Source of the DNA: JANQQC01 sp965262255
GTDB taxonomy: Bacteria > Pseudomonadota > Alphaproteobacteria > Caulobacterales > Hyphomonadaceae
Direction of reading: 5' to 3'
Assembly: GCA_965262255.1 (NCBI GenBank)
Contig: OZ253505.1
Location: forward strand, 2,542,001 to 2,606,000
Length of the DNA: 64,000 nt
Made by a program: the position numbers and the translations under genes. Each line of letters opens with the position of its first letter. Position 1 is the first letter of the stretch. Below are positions 46,337 to 56,524 of this stretch, one piece after another. Under the pieces are notes generated by a model. The model saw only the letters and a list, made by a program, of their open reading frames with translations, had not been told where the DNA came from and searched no databases.

Positions 46337-47836
46337 ATGCGCGAAGTTAAACATTTTATAGGTGGAAAAAACCGGCTAGGTCAAAGCGGGCGATGGCATT
46401 TTATCTATAATCCTAATACTGGAGAAAAGCAGGCACGAGTTCAGCTTGCTAGTCAAAAAGAAGTCGAGTCAGCGGTCTCTGTCGCAAAAAAAGCGTTTCC
46501 GGCATGGGCGAACACTAATCCGCAGAAACGTGCTCGCGTTATGTTTGAGTTCAAGCGTTTAGTTGAAGCTAATATGAATGAGCTCGCAGAAATACTTTCT
46601 TCGGAGCACGGAAAAGTTATTGCAGATTCAAAAGGTGACATTCAACGCGGTCTTGATGTCGTCGAGTTTGCTTGTGGGATTCCTCATCTACAGAAAGGTG
46701 AGTTCACCGAAGGTGCCGGGCCGGGCATTGATGTTTACTCTATGCGACAGCCATTAGGAGTGTGTGCGGGAATTACACCGTTCAATTTTCCGGCGATGAT
46801 TCCGTGTTGGATGGCGGCTGTTTCAATTGCCTGCGGTAACACGTTTATACTGAAACCTTCAGAGAAAGATCCGTCGGTTCCCACTCGTTTAGCTGAACTG
46901 ATGACAGAAGCCGGCGCACCAGCTGGCGTTATCAACTGTGTGCACGGCGAAAAAGGGGCTGTTGATGCAATACTTCAACATCCAGAAATCAAAGCTGTTA
47001 GCTTCGTTGGATCGTCGGACATTGCTCAATATGTATATTCGACGGGCGCTACTCATGGAAAGCGGGTTCAAGCGATGGGGGGAGCAAAAAATCACTGCAT
47101 TGTTATGCCAGACGCGGATATGGAGCAGACGGTCAAAGAGTTGGTCGGAGCCGCATACGGTTCAGCAGGCGAAAGATGCATGGCCTTACCTGTCGCTGTC
47201 GCCGTAGGAGACAAAACAGGTGACGAACTCGTTGAGCGGTTGAAAGATTCGATTGATTCCCTTAAAGTCGGAATTTCTACTGATGAGCATGCGCATTACG
47301 GGCCAGTGGTTACAGCAGACCACAAGAAAAGGATAGAAAACTATATTCAAATTGGTGTGGATGAGGGAGCCGAGTTAGTTGTAGATGGAAGAGAATTCTC
47401 GTTGCAGGGATATGAAGAGGGGTTTTTCATTGGGCCTACATTATTTGATCGTGTTCGTCCAAACATGGAAAGTTATAGAGAGGAAATTTTCGGCCCGGTT
47501 CTACAATTATTGAGGACTGATTCACTTCAAGAAGCCGTTGAACTTCCTTCAAAGCATCAGTATGGCAATGGTGTAGCAATTTTCACAAGCAATGGAAAGG
47601 TCGCTCGGGAATTTGCGTCGCAGGTTCAAGTCGGAATGGTCGGGATAAATGTGCCTATCCCGGTACCGGTCAGTTATCATACCTTTGGAGGTTGGAAGCG
47701 TTCTGCATTTGGAGACACAAATCAGCATGGGCCGGAAGGGATAAGGTTCTGGACAAAGATTAAAACAGTGACTCAACGCTGGCCGTCTCACAACGCCATT
47801 AGCGATCAAGCGTTCGTTATTCCTACAATGCAGTGA
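46337..47836 (+). CDS. mmsA: CoA-acylating methylmalonate-semialdehyde dehydrogenase
   Basis: Converts methylmalonate or malonate semialdehyde plus CoA and NAD to propionyl- or acetyl-CoA, the last step of valine (or myo-inositol) catabolism. The 499-residue aldehyde dehydrogenase begins HFIGGKNRLGQSGRW, includes GVCAGITPFNFPAMIPCWM with the conserved Asn, FILKPSEKDPSVP, AVSFVGSSDIAQYVYSTGA and the catalytic cysteine in GSAGERCMALPVAVAVG (about 275-290). The end SFGGWKRSAFGDTNQHGPEG-type sequence (here TFGGWKRSAFGDTNQHG) is typical for MmsA. No partner mmsB is in the window; the gene upstream is the atypical SDR. Confidence 0.93.
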   Translation: MREVKHFIGGKNRLGQSGRWHFIYNPNTGEKQARVQLASQKEVESAVSVAKKAFPAWANTNPQKRARVMFEFKRLVEANMNELAEILSSEHGKVIADSKGDIQRGLDVVEFACGIPHLQKGEFTEGAGPGIDVYSMRQPLGVCAGITPFNFPAMIPCWMAAVSIACGNTFILKPSEKDPSVPTRLAELMTEAGAPAGVINCVHGEKGAVDAILQHPEIKAVSFVGSSDIAQYVYSTGATHGKRVQAMGGAKNHCIVMPDADMEQTVKELVGAAYGSAGERCMALPVAVAVGDKTGDELVERLKDSIDSLKVGISTDEHAHYGPVVTADHKKRIENYIQIGVDEGAELVVDGREFSLQGYEEGFFIGPTLFDRVRPNMESYREEIFGPVLQLLRTDSLQEAVELPSKHQYGNGVAIFTSNGKVAREFASQVQVGMVGINVPIPVPVSYHTFGGWKRSAFGDTNQHGPEGIRFWTKIKTVTQRWPSHNAISDQAFVIPTMQ

Positions 47837-48003
47837 CCACTTTTAAAAGATGTTACAACCAAGTAATCAAGAACAAGTGAGCAATTTTCTTTCAATAGTA
47901 GGTATAGCGATGGAATGAAGAGTCGTATATATCGGAACTTACCTAGGTAGGCTCTATCTCTAAAACCTATTGCAGTCTGGTTTGAATGCAACTTTTGTAC
48001 TCG

Positions 48004-48339
48004 CTAATCATTTTTGTACTGATACATACCTCCGGGTTTTCCAGAAATCAAATTTATATAGTTACGGTCGTCGTTCAATTCTATTAATCCGTCTTCATCC
48101 TCTAGATCGACTTCAAACCAAAAATCTTTATCTTTAAAGCCACTTAAAAAATCTAAGTTCATTTGACCAAGTATTTTACAATCCGATATATCGGGAGAAT
48201 CAAATGTGTGTACCATATAAGGTTTGACACTTAATCCCACAACAGTAAATGTTTCGATTCCAAGAACTTTAATATTCTGTTTCATAGCTTCGTGAATAAC
48301 CTTTTCGGCAATTTCCAGCCGATCAAAAAAGTATTCCAC
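48004..48339 (-). CDS. Hypothetical protein, 111 residues
   Basis: Soluble, acidic protein without signal or membrane segment: N-terminal helix FFDRLEIAEKVIHEAMKQN, beta strands (IKVLGIETFTVVGLSVKP; WFEVDLEDEDGLIELNDD) and a Gly-rich tail KPGGMYQYKND. It could be a small immunity-type or unknown-function protein; no family is recognised. It stands alone on the reverse strand between mmsA and the alginate locus. The coding assignment rests on even composition and length only; the ribosome site is weak. Confidence 0.45.
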   Translation of the reverse strand: MEYFFDRLEIAEKVIHEAMKQNIKVLGIETFTVVGLSVKPYMVHTFDSPDISDCKILGQMNLDFLSGFKDKDFWFEVDLEDEDGLIELNDDRNYINLISGKPGGMYQYKND

Positions 48340-48818
48340 CTATCAGTTTAGACTTTATTTCAGAACTCCGTTAATAAAATTAGAAAAAGAAAGGAACTAA
48401 AATAAAAAAGTTCATTTTATAATATCCTTGGACGACAAAATTTCTGTCCTACATGATTTTTGTAATTTTTAAAAATTAAAATTTATGAGGTTAAAATGGA
48501 AACGGCTTCAAGTCTTTGAATAGAATATTTTTTATCTATTCACTCTCATGCTGACTCCACCGAGTTTACCTATATCCGAATAATAAAGTTTCGATCGTCG
48601 TTCTGTTCCAATAGAGTCTTAAGCCTATCGATCTAAACTCGACTGTTAACGTTAAAATGTTTAATCGTTATCAGGGCCGAAGAAGTAATCCAAAATTTAG
48701 AATATCGCGATTGCCCACCAAATTATTAGACCACCCCCCACGCCATAAAAATCTCTTTTTGATACAACTACCGAAAATATAATTGACTGATGGAAGTTTT
48801 AGATTAAGTAACTCTCAA
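48340..48818. other. AT-rich gene-free stretch downstream of the TonB receptor
   Basis: About 480 bases, very AT-rich, with no supported gene, element end or clear terminator. A six-C run (CCACCCCCCACG, near 48732) is too short to be notable. Confidence 0.6.
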
Positions 48819-51800
48819 TTAGAATTTTGCTCGGGCTCCAAAGAATACTCTTGGGCCATAGACGTTGAGTTCACCTAGATTGTCGTCAGTATAAAAGTAC
48901 TGTGTTTTTGGAGCATCAAATATGTTTATGGCAGAAAACGTAAGTTCTACATCTTCGTCTACTTCATATGACGCCCGTGCTTCCCAAACGCCCACGTCGC
49001 CGACATATCTTAGCCGAGTTCCATTTGAAGTGTAGGGCTGGAAATACTTCGATCTATATTTGTATATAATTGAACCATCAAATTCTCCACGCTGATAATA
49101 CAACTGACCAGACAATGTAAGTTCCGAGAATCCAGGGATATTGGCGGGTTTAACTATAGCTTCGTGTGTTTGTTCAAACTGACCGTTTAGATTTACAACT
49201 CCTCGAACTCCATAATTGCTATCCTGAAACTGGAAATCTGAATTTGCAAGGTTCGTACTAATCTTGAAACCAAGTCCCTCCATATATTCGGGAACATTCT
49301 GAAAACGATGAGAAGCCGTCAACTCGATACCAACTAAGGTACTTCGATCTTCATTTGTTTCAGTCACTGTTATTGGAACAGTAAAATTTTCACCGTCTAC
49401 GTTAAATGTTTCCATTTTGCGTACGTTTCGAAATCCACCTACGAAATTCTTGTAGTAGATACCAAAAGCAAGTATAGTATCTTCGTCGGGATACCATTCA
49501 ACTGAGACATCATAGTTCCAAGAAACTAGAGGGTCAAAAGCGGGATTCCCAGAACCATTTGCCGAGGAAATCAAATCTTGAACATTGGTAACTCCTGAAT
49601 CCTCATTGGATATCTGGGAAAAGGATCGACTATACCCCATGTCCGCTGGATCAGCGCGCGAAAGTCCTCTAAAAACTCCGCCCCTTATCACGCGATCGTT
49701 CGAGATATCCGCTACAAAACTAAAACTTGGCAAAATAGTCGTGTAGTTATGTTTTCCTACATTAGTCTCGGTCAAACGTCCACTATCGACTATATGAAGG
49801 TTCTGTGGATCAGTACGGTTAATTGTCAACGCTGTTCGCAGTCCAATCGATTCCACCTGAGTATTCAATATTCGGACACCTATTTTTCCTCTTATCGGAA
49901 CATCGTTATACAGCGTTTGGTAGTCTGCCTGCACATAAGCAGCAATCGTATCTTCGGTAACATCTATCGTAGAGGAATTTGGTGTGAGTTTTGGAAACAC
50001 AGTTTCCGCACCGAAAGCTTGCGCTACGCCATTCACCATGCACACTGTGTCAAACGATGCCCAACTGTTTGAAGTAGAAACGGTATTACCATTCGAATCA
50101 ACTGTTGTGAAAAGAGGACGCTTCCTCACTGACGCAAGAAACTCATCTCCCTCTTGAAAAGGAACACGGCACGAAGAGTTTAGATTTGTGATAGCAGCTA
50201 CCGAATCTTCTCTTGAAATCTGCTGTCCGTTGCCTCGATTGGTTCGATCATTGCGAATCTCATATTGTGTACGACCGCCTGCTAATGAATAGTATTCCTG
50301 AGACGAAAACCTAATCCCCGTATCAATTTGATTGATTGCACCAATTTCGACCGCTTGTTCCATATCAAATCTTAAAGCAGTGACTGTATTTCTCCTGTCC
50401 AAGTCGCTATCAATACGCGCCCTGTAACGATCAATGAACAAAGAGTGATCGTTCGGATCAGCACCTCGAATCGTGTAACTACCTGCATCGCTACTGTGCC
50501 GTTCCCAAGAAACTCTATATCTGGGGTCGGTTTGTGTACGAATTAAAAACTGATGTTCAGTTCGAGTTGTTTCCGAGAATGACAGGTCGGCCAAAAATTT
50601 TGTATTTTCATTTAAGGTAAACGTTACATCAAATCCGGCACCAATGTATTCTTCCGTTCTGTCATATGTTTCTCCTCTTGCCTCTAGTTGCGTATCCGTC
50701 GCAAATGTAGTTGTTGCACCTTGGCTTGTAATCGACAATGAGTCGTACGTTACGTTTCGAGTATTCCTGCGGAAATTGACAAAACCGAAATCGTGGCGAT
50801 CTTCCGCCTGAGTTCGTTCCGACCATTGAACATCCAGATTTAAATCCCACTGCGTGTCAGGTTGATACTGAATAGCGGCAATAATCGAATTGCGTGTATC
50901 GTGCGTATCATTTTGTCTGTAACTGCGTTCGTTAGGTATTATTACAAAAGGTCGCCCGAGATCAGAAGATCCGACCCGTGTATCGTAGCCGGTGCTGTTA
51001 TCCCCAGAATAATTTACAGAGTCTCCACTTCCTCCATAATCTTCGCAATCGTCATTGGTTCTAGAAGCATTAGAAAACCCTCGCCCCCAGTCACGGCTAT
51101 CATTAGGGTCTATAGTTGCGTCAGTTGGATCTGCCAAACAAGCCCGATTTGAAGAACCGGTAGGACTATTCGAACGAACTTCCTGCTCGGGTTGCGAAAT
51201 ATCGCTAATCTGAGCGCCTACCGCAACACCCAATTTTTGACCGTTACCAAAACTAAATTGATCAACATAACTTCCGGTAACGCGGTATCCGTATTCCCCA
51301 GCCATCGAATTCGAAACGTCTTGTTGATCAGGATTCAAGTTCGTTTTTACGTCAACTTGATATCGCTGTTGCCCATAATTCAATGGCTTGAGTGTTTCGA
51401 GTTGTATCTGCCCCGCTACACCGCCTTCAATCAAACTTGCATCCTGCGTCTTATATATTGCAACTTTCGACATCAACTCGCTTGGAAACTGAGAAAAGTT
51501 TACAGACCGATCACCTGAGCCGTTCGTCGCTTCGCGTCCATTGAATACAGTCGAACTCAAAAATGGTCCCAAACCACGTATTGATATCTCCGTCGCACCT
51601 CCGTTCTCGCGGTGCGAGGCAGCCCCTGTGATAGACTCTAATGCCTCTCCGATAGACAAAGCAGGAAGATCACCTATGTCTGACGCTGAAAGACCGTCAA
51701 CTATCGATATCGCGTTTCGCTTAATGTCGATAGCGTTCTGAATAACCAGCCTAGACCCTGTTACAGTAACTGTGTCGAGTTCTCGAACTTCCTCATCTTC

Positions 51801-51905
51801 TTGCGCATGACCAATTAAGCCAACTAAGGAGGTAACGGCTAACGCCATGCAAAGACCTCTAGAATAGGTAAGGATTACATCGCCTAATTGATAGGATTTA
51901 AACAT
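48819..51905 (-). CDS. TonB-dependent outer-membrane receptor, alginate locus
   Basis: Active importer for large substrates across the outer membrane, here presumably alginate oligosaccharides. The 1028-residue protein has a signal segment (LCMALAVTSLVGLIGHAQ), a TonB-box-like ELDTVTVTG (about 43-51), a plug domain (LPALSIGEALESITGAASH, EISIRGLGPFLSSTVFNGR) and a 22-strand-type barrel ending GPRVFFGARAKF with a terminal Phe. It belongs to the large Caulobacter/Xanthomonas-type family (TIGR01782-like by pattern). Its ribosome site (GGGAG nine bases before the ATG) and the divergent PL6 gene 186 bases away suggest shared regulation. No regulator is adjacent. Confidence 0.88.
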   Translation of the reverse strand: MFKSYQLGDVILTYSRGLCMALAVTSLVGLIGHAQEDEEVRELDTVTVTGSRLVIQNAIDIKRNAISIVDGLSASDIGDLPALSIGEALESITGAASHRENGGATEISIRGLGPFLSSTVFNGREATNGSGDRSVNFSQFPSELMSKVAIYKTQDASLIEGGVAGQIQLETLKPLNYGQQRYQVDVKTNLNPDQQDVSNSMAGEYGYRVTGSYVDQFSFGNGQKLGVAVGAQISDISQPEQEVRSNSPTGSSNRACLADPTDATIDPNDSRDWGRGFSNASRTNDDCEDYGGSGDSVNYSGDNSTGYDTRVGSSDLGRPFVIIPNERSYRQNDTHDTRNSIIAAIQYQPDTQWDLNLDVQWSERTQAEDRHDFGFVNFRRNTRNVTYDSLSITSQGATTTFATDTQLEARGETYDRTEEYIGAGFDVTFTLNENTKFLADLSFSETTRTEHQFLIRTQTDPRYRVSWERHSSDAGSYTIRGADPNDHSLFIDRYRARIDSDLDRRNTVTALRFDMEQAVEIGAINQIDTGIRFSSQEYYSLAGGRTQYEIRNDRTNRGNGQQISREDSVAAITNLNSSCRVPFQEGDEFLASVRKRPLFTTVDSNGNTVSTSNSWASFDTVCMVNGVAQAFGAETVFPKLTPNSSTIDVTEDTIAAYVQADYQTLYNDVPIRGKIGVRILNTQVESIGLRTALTINRTDPQNLHIVDSGRLTETNVGKHNYTTILPSFSFVADISNDRVIRGGVFRGLSRADPADMGYSRSFSQISNEDSGVTNVQDLISSANGSGNPAFDPLVSWNYDVSVEWYPDEDTILAFGIYYKNFVGGFRNVRKMETFNVDGENFTVPITVTETNEDRSTLVGIELTASHRFQNVPEYMEGLGFKISTNLANSDFQFQDSNYGVRGVVNLNGQFEQTHEAIVKPANIPGFSELTLSGQLYYQRGEFDGSIIYKYRSKYFQPYTSNGTRLRYVGDVGVWEARASYEVDEDVELTFSAINIFDAPKTQYFYTDDNLGELNVYGPRVFFGARAKF

Positions 51906-52091
51906 CGAAATCTACTCCCAGCATCCTTCCGATCAAAATAATCTCTAAGTGTTATGCTACCAAATCTGTATGGAATGTCAACTAAAATCTTTCTTAACTG
52001 TCGGAATTTTAAGACGAAAATTGACCTAGAATTACACAATTATCGGAATATTTTAGTTGACTTTTTGCGAAGTCTCAATAATCTAACGACC

Positions 52092-54335
52092 ATGCTTAGT
52101 TTATTTTCTGATCTTCCGCGATTACATTTTTTGCTCGTAACTATTCTATTGGGAGCAAGTTTCTCGGTATTGTTTAGTTGTTCAAACGTTAACTCGTCCT
52201 CTAACGATTTAGCGGAGCTAGGAGGTACTCCATTACGAGAATTTTTAGTCAAGAATCCGGAGGAATTCAAAAAAATATCCACCGATCTTCAGGCTGGCGA
52301 TGTTGTCATTCTCGCGAACGGTGAATGGCGTGACGTGGATTTAGTTTTTCAAGGAAATGGAACTAGTGTTAGTCCAATATATTTAATTGCTGAAAAAACA
52401 GGTAAGGTTTTATTAACTGGTCAGTCCAGTTTAAGATTAGGAGGACAATATTTAATTGTCTCAGGACTCGTGTTTCGTGATGGATTTACTCCCCGTAGGG
52501 AAGTAATAAGTTATCGAGTTGACAGTAAAAAACTCGCTTTCAATTCCCGCGTTACACAAACTGTAATTGAGAATTATAATAATCCAGATCGAACTCAACG
52601 AGATGCTTGGGTCGTTATGTACGGACAGAATAATGAATTCGACCATAATCATTTATCGGGAAAACTAAACTCCGGCCCAACTTTTGTAGTGCGATTAAAC
52701 ACAGAAAAATCGCAAAATAATAAACATCATATTCACCATAATTATTTTGGTCCTCGCCCAGTCTTTGGATCTAACGGTGGCGAAACGCTTAGGATCGGAA
52801 CAAGCCATTATTCTATGACGAGATCTGAAACCCTAGTTGAATACAATTTCTTTGACCGTTGCAGCGGAGAAGTTGAGATCATTTCAAATAAGTCGGGTGG
52901 TAATGTGTACCGACACAATACCTTTTATAAATCACGTGGAACCCTCACTTTGCGCCACGGTAACGACACGCTGGTTGAACAAAATTTTTTCCAAGGAGCG
53001 GGCGCACCGTATACTGGCGGAGTGCGCGTAATCAATGCTCGTCAAACTGTTAGAAATAACCTGTTCGCAGATTTAACAGGCGAGAGATTCTCCGGAGCCC
53101 TTGTGATTATGAATGGCGTTCCAAACTCGCCAATAAATCGCTATCATCAAGTCGACGGCGCGTTAATAGAGAACAACACATTTATAAATATATCCCGAGT
53201 TGAGTTAGGAGAAGGTTCTGATAGCGAGCGAAGTGCCGTTCCAATCAACTCTGTTTTCCGAAAAAATACAGTAGCAGTCTCTGACAAAGGTGATTCACCG
53301 TTTAGACTTTATGACGATATGAGTGGAATTCAGTTCGAGGATAATGAAACGGACCGACAGCCGCCGATTGAAATTGCATATGGATTTACAACAAAGAAGC
53401 TCGATAGTAATCAAAGTTCTCAGGCGATGGACGAAGGGAGTTTTGGCGTAAGCAAGGAGCAGACTGGAGTGTCTTGGTATCCAAAGCCTGACGAAGATAG
53501 TCTGTTTGACACTGGGAGAACTATAAAAATCGAACCTGGCGAAAATCGAATCGCAGAAGCAATGAGTGAAGCAGAACCGGGTGACATTTTGATGTTAAGT
53601 GCTGGTCACTATAACGAACCACAAACAATTGACGTAAAATTCCCGATCACTATCAAGACATCGGAACCATTGGCCTCCTCTTTAAGCTTTGAACGGCGAA
53701 ATCTCTTTCTACTTTCCTCTAAAGGCGCGATCAAACTTGAAGGTGTAGCGGTAACAGGGGAACGCGCTCCCGACGCGTCTGGAAATAGTTTTATAGCAAG
53801 TACATCGTTGGGGGGCAGTGGTAACCACACGGTTAAGATATTAAACTCAAAACTTTCGGACTTCGTCGTCAATCGCGGTTTTTCTATCGTTAGCGCGGCA
53901 AAAGGAACGTTCTTTGATAAGGTCTTGATTGAAGGAACTGAGATAAGCAATGTTTCCGGGATTCCCTTAAAATTTGATACTGAAACCGATGATTTTGGAA
54001 TCTATAACGTCGAATATCTCAAGATTCGTAAAAGTAAGTTTAGGCAGATTCGCAAAGAGGTTGCCAATGTCTATCGGGGAGGGAGAGACGAAAGTACGTT
54101 TGGTCCCCATATAATCGTGACGGATTCAGAATTTAACGGTGTAGGGAGTTCTGGCGAGCCTATCTTAAACTTACACGGTGCCCAGTTTGTCCGATTAGAA
54201 AACAATACAGCAAACGACGTTCAGCCGGCTTTGCACACGATTACTACGGGTAAGCCGAAGGTTAACTCGGTTGGGAACGTTGTTGAAGGCGACAAGTCGA
54301 TCAGTTTCCTCGAAACAAAAGACCTCCGTCGATGA
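52092..54335 (+). CDS. Polysaccharide lyase family 6 alginate lyase, lipoprotein
   Basis: Beta-helix lyase cleaving alginate by beta-elimination at the cell surface or periplasm. From ATG 52092 the protein is 747 residues; an open frame upstream to 51954 would bury the signal. N-terminal HFLLVTILLGASFSVLFSC ends in a lipobox Cys. The PL6 catalytic region has NGGETLRIGTSHYS (calcium-binding), VEIISNKSGGNVYRHNTF (catalytic Lys) and GTLTLRHGNDTLVEQN (catalytic Arg), in the order known from chondroitinase B/AlyGC. A second beta-helix part follows (NRIAEAMSEAEPGDILML, residues about 500-740), as in two-domain PL6 enzymes. It overlaps the PL17 gene by four bases (ATGA). Confidence 0.92.
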   Translation: MLSLFSDLPRLHFLLVTILLGASFSVLFSCSNVNSSSNDLAELGGTPLREFLVKNPEEFKKISTDLQAGDVVILANGEWRDVDLVFQGNGTSVSPIYLIAEKTGKVLLTGQSSLRLGGQYLIVSGLVFRDGFTPRREVISYRVDSKKLAFNSRVTQTVIENYNNPDRTQRDAWVVMYGQNNEFDHNHLSGKLNSGPTFVVRLNTEKSQNNKHHIHHNYFGPRPVFGSNGGETLRIGTSHYSMTRSETLVEYNFFDRCSGEVEIISNKSGGNVYRHNTFYKSRGTLTLRHGNDTLVEQNFFQGAGAPYTGGVRVINARQTVRNNLFADLTGERFSGALVIMNGVPNSPINRYHQVDGALIENNTFINISRVELGEGSDSERSAVPINSVFRKNTVAVSDKGDSPFRLYDDMSGIQFEDNETDRQPPIEIAYGFTTKKLDSNQSSQAMDEGSFGVSKEQTGVSWYPKPDEDSLFDTGRTIKIEPGENRIAEAMSEAEPGDILMLSAGHYNEPQTIDVKFPITIKTSEPLASSLSFERRNLFLLSSKGAIKLEGVAVTGERAPDASGNSFIASTSLGGSGNHTVKILNSKLSDFVVNRGFSIVSAAKGTFFDKVLIEGTEISNVSGIPLKFDTETDDFGIYNVEYLKIRKSKFRQIRKEVANVYRGGRDESTFGPHIIVTDSEFNGVGSSGEPILNLHGAQFVRLENNTANDVQPALHTITTGKPKVNSVGNVVEGDKSISFLETKDLRR

Positions 54336-56500
54336 ACGCATATACTCTATTTTGCAGATTAACGATTGCCATTGTAGGACTAGCCCTCCTGTCTGCGTGT
54401 GCGATTACGTCCGGAATGTTCGGGTCGCAATCAAGACCTGACGGTTCGTTCGCTAACTATAGTTTCGATAAGATGATGGTAAAGCTGGCGACACAGGTCG
54501 ACAAACGATTAGAAGCCGGCGTCCCAGTTCCATATCCGAAAGATGCAGGCGGAGGATATACTCACGAACAGCATAAGCAGAATGGCAAAACAATATACGA
54601 AGCAGGAATGCTCTTTGACCATACTGGCGATCCAAAGTATTCCGACGGTATTCGCGAAATTCTATTTGAATACGCAGCACTGTACCCAAATTTGGGCATA
54701 CATCCAGAGAAGAAGAATCAGTCTGCTGGAAAATTGTTTTGGCAAGGCTTGAACGAGGCCGTCTGGCTTGTCTATGCTATTCAAGGTTACGAACAAATTC
54801 GAGATAACCTCTCGGAAGAAGATCGAACTTATATTGAAGACAATGTGTTTATCCCCATGGCAGATTTTCTGTCGATTCAGTCTCCGCAAACTTTCGATCG
54901 GATTCATAATCACGGGACTTGGGCAGCTGCGGCAGTAGGAATGACGGGATATGTACTCGAACAACCCTCTCGAGTAGAACAAGCTCTGTATGGTCTCGAC
55001 AGAAAGGGAAACGCGGGATTCTTGCGGCAACTCGATTTGCTATTCTCACCCGATGGTTACTATGCCGAAGGGCCATACTATCAACGTTACGCCCTTATGC
55101 CTTTTGTGTTGTTTGCAGAAGCCGTTCAAAGGAACGAACCTCATCGAAGAATCTTTGAATATCGCGACAATATTATTCTCAAGGCGATTCGCTCGACAGT
55201 ACAACAAAGTTATGGCGGCAAATTTTTTCCAATTAACGACGCTATTCGAGAAAAAGGAATAAACACAGTTGAACTCAAATACGGTCTTTCGATTGCTTAT
55301 GCATTAACCAAAGAAAAAGACCTGCTTGGTGCGGTAATGCTACAGAACGGAGTCGTTCCGACCGCGAAAGGAAAACTACTTTTGGACGATATTCGGGCCG
55401 GGAGAGCCAAGCCGTTTGATTTTTCCTCTCAATTATTTCGCGATGGCCCTGATGGATTAATGGGAGGATTAGCAGTCTTGCGTTCCGGGAGTGAAGGTGA
55501 TGCCGCGGCAGTCGTGTTGAAGGCAACGACTCAAGGTCTAGGACACGGTCATTTCGATAAACTTGGCTTGCTATACTACGATGATGGCCACGAGATTGTA
55601 GCGGACTATGGGGCAGCGCGATTCTTGAACGTTGAACCAAAGTATGGTGGAAGGTACCTACCCGAGAATACGAGTTGGGCAAAACAGTCTATTGCCCATA
55701 ATGTATTGGTAGTTGACGAAACTAGTCATTTTGACGGGAATTGGCGAAGGGGTCAGAAACATGCTCCTAAGGTGCGATTTTTTGACCAACTCGAAGGAAT
55801 TCAAATCGTACTTGCTGAAATTGAGACCGCTTATGAGGATGTAGCACTTCAGCGATTAGTCGCGATCGTGCCGCGAGACGACAGTCCTAATAGTTTCATC
55901 GTTGATATAGTCCAAGGGTTTGGCAACAGTAATCATGTTTTTGATCTTCCAGTGCATTTCAAAGGTCAGTTGATAGAAACCAGTTTCGATATGTCTCATT
56001 CCTCCAAGCGCCTGTTTCCGTTTGGCGAGAAAAATGGCTATCAACATTTATGGAAAAGAGGTGAGTCAGAACCTTTGAAATCTCATAAATTTGCTTCTTG
56101 GCTTTTGGATGATCAGTTCTACACTCTCACGTTTACGGCTGACGCCCCTATCACAACATATCTAACAGAGCTCGGTGCAAATGATCCCAACCATAATCTT
56201 AGAAGAGAACAGGCTCTAGTATTTAGAACGAGCGGAAACAGTGCAAACTACGTATCTGTATATGAACGGAACGGACGATATGATTCAGATGAAGAGGTTA
56301 CTGTTTATGACGGAAGCTCAATTGAAGACATAAAAATCGATGTTAACGAAGATTACGGGATATTCACTATCTCAATTAAGAACAATACGAATCTAAGCTT
56401 TCTCGTTGCGAATCAAGGCGGGATGTATACTAACCATTCGGCCAATGTCGGTGGTCAAAGGTTTGAATGGATGGGACCCGTTTCCGTAGTGAACTGGTAG
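54332..56500 (+). CDS. Polysaccharide lyase family 17 oligoalginate lyase, lipoprotein
   Basis: Exo-acting oligoalginate lyase that reduces oligomers to the unsaturated monosaccharide, which rearranges to DEH. The 722-residue protein starts with a lipoprotein signal (IAIVGLALLSACAI; Cys about 23). The alpha/alpha-barrel domain has NHGTWAAAAVGMTGYVLE (catalytic Asn/His, about 191-208) and DGYYAEGPYYQRYALMPF (catalytic Tyr region, about 240-260); the C-terminal beta-sheet domain includes GHGHFDKLGLLYYDDG (metal His, about 408) and SIAHNVLVVDE. Order and motifs match Alg17c-like enzymes, heparinase II/III-like fold. First base overlaps PL6 stop; MFS genes follow 24 bases later. Confidence 0.94.
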   Translation: MNAYTLFCRLTIAIVGLALLSACAITSGMFGSQSRPDGSFANYSFDKMMVKLATQVDKRLEAGVPVPYPKDAGGGYTHEQHKQNGKTIYEAGMLFDHTGDPKYSDGIREILFEYAALYPNLGIHPEKKNQSAGKLFWQGLNEAVWLVYAIQGYEQIRDNLSEEDRTYIEDNVFIPMADFLSIQSPQTFDRIHNHGTWAAAAVGMTGYVLEQPSRVEQALYGLDRKGNAGFLRQLDLLFSPDGYYAEGPYYQRYALMPFVLFAEAVQRNEPHRRIFEYRDNIILKAIRSTVQQSYGGKFFPINDAIREKGINTVELKYGLSIAYALTKEKDLLGAVMLQNGVVPTAKGKLLLDDIRAGRAKPFDFSSQLFRDGPDGLMGGLAVLRSGSEGDAAAVVLKATTQGLGHGHFDKLGLLYYDDGHEIVADYGAARFLNVEPKYGGRYLPENTSWAKQSIAHNVLVVDETSHFDGNWRRGQKHAPKVRFFDQLEGIQIVLAEIETAYEDVALQRLVAIVPRDDSPNSFIVDIVQGFGNSNHVFDLPVHFKGQLIETSFDMSHSSKRLFPFGEKNGYQHLWKRGESEPLKSHKFASWLLDDQFYTLTFTADAPITTYLTELGANDPNHNLRREQALVFRTSGNSANYVSVYERNGRYDSDEEVTVYDGSSIEDIKIDVNEDYGIFTISIKNNTNLSFLVANQGGMYTNHSANVGGQRFEWMGPVSVVNW

Positions 56501-56524
56501 ACAACGCTATACTGGGAATTAGTC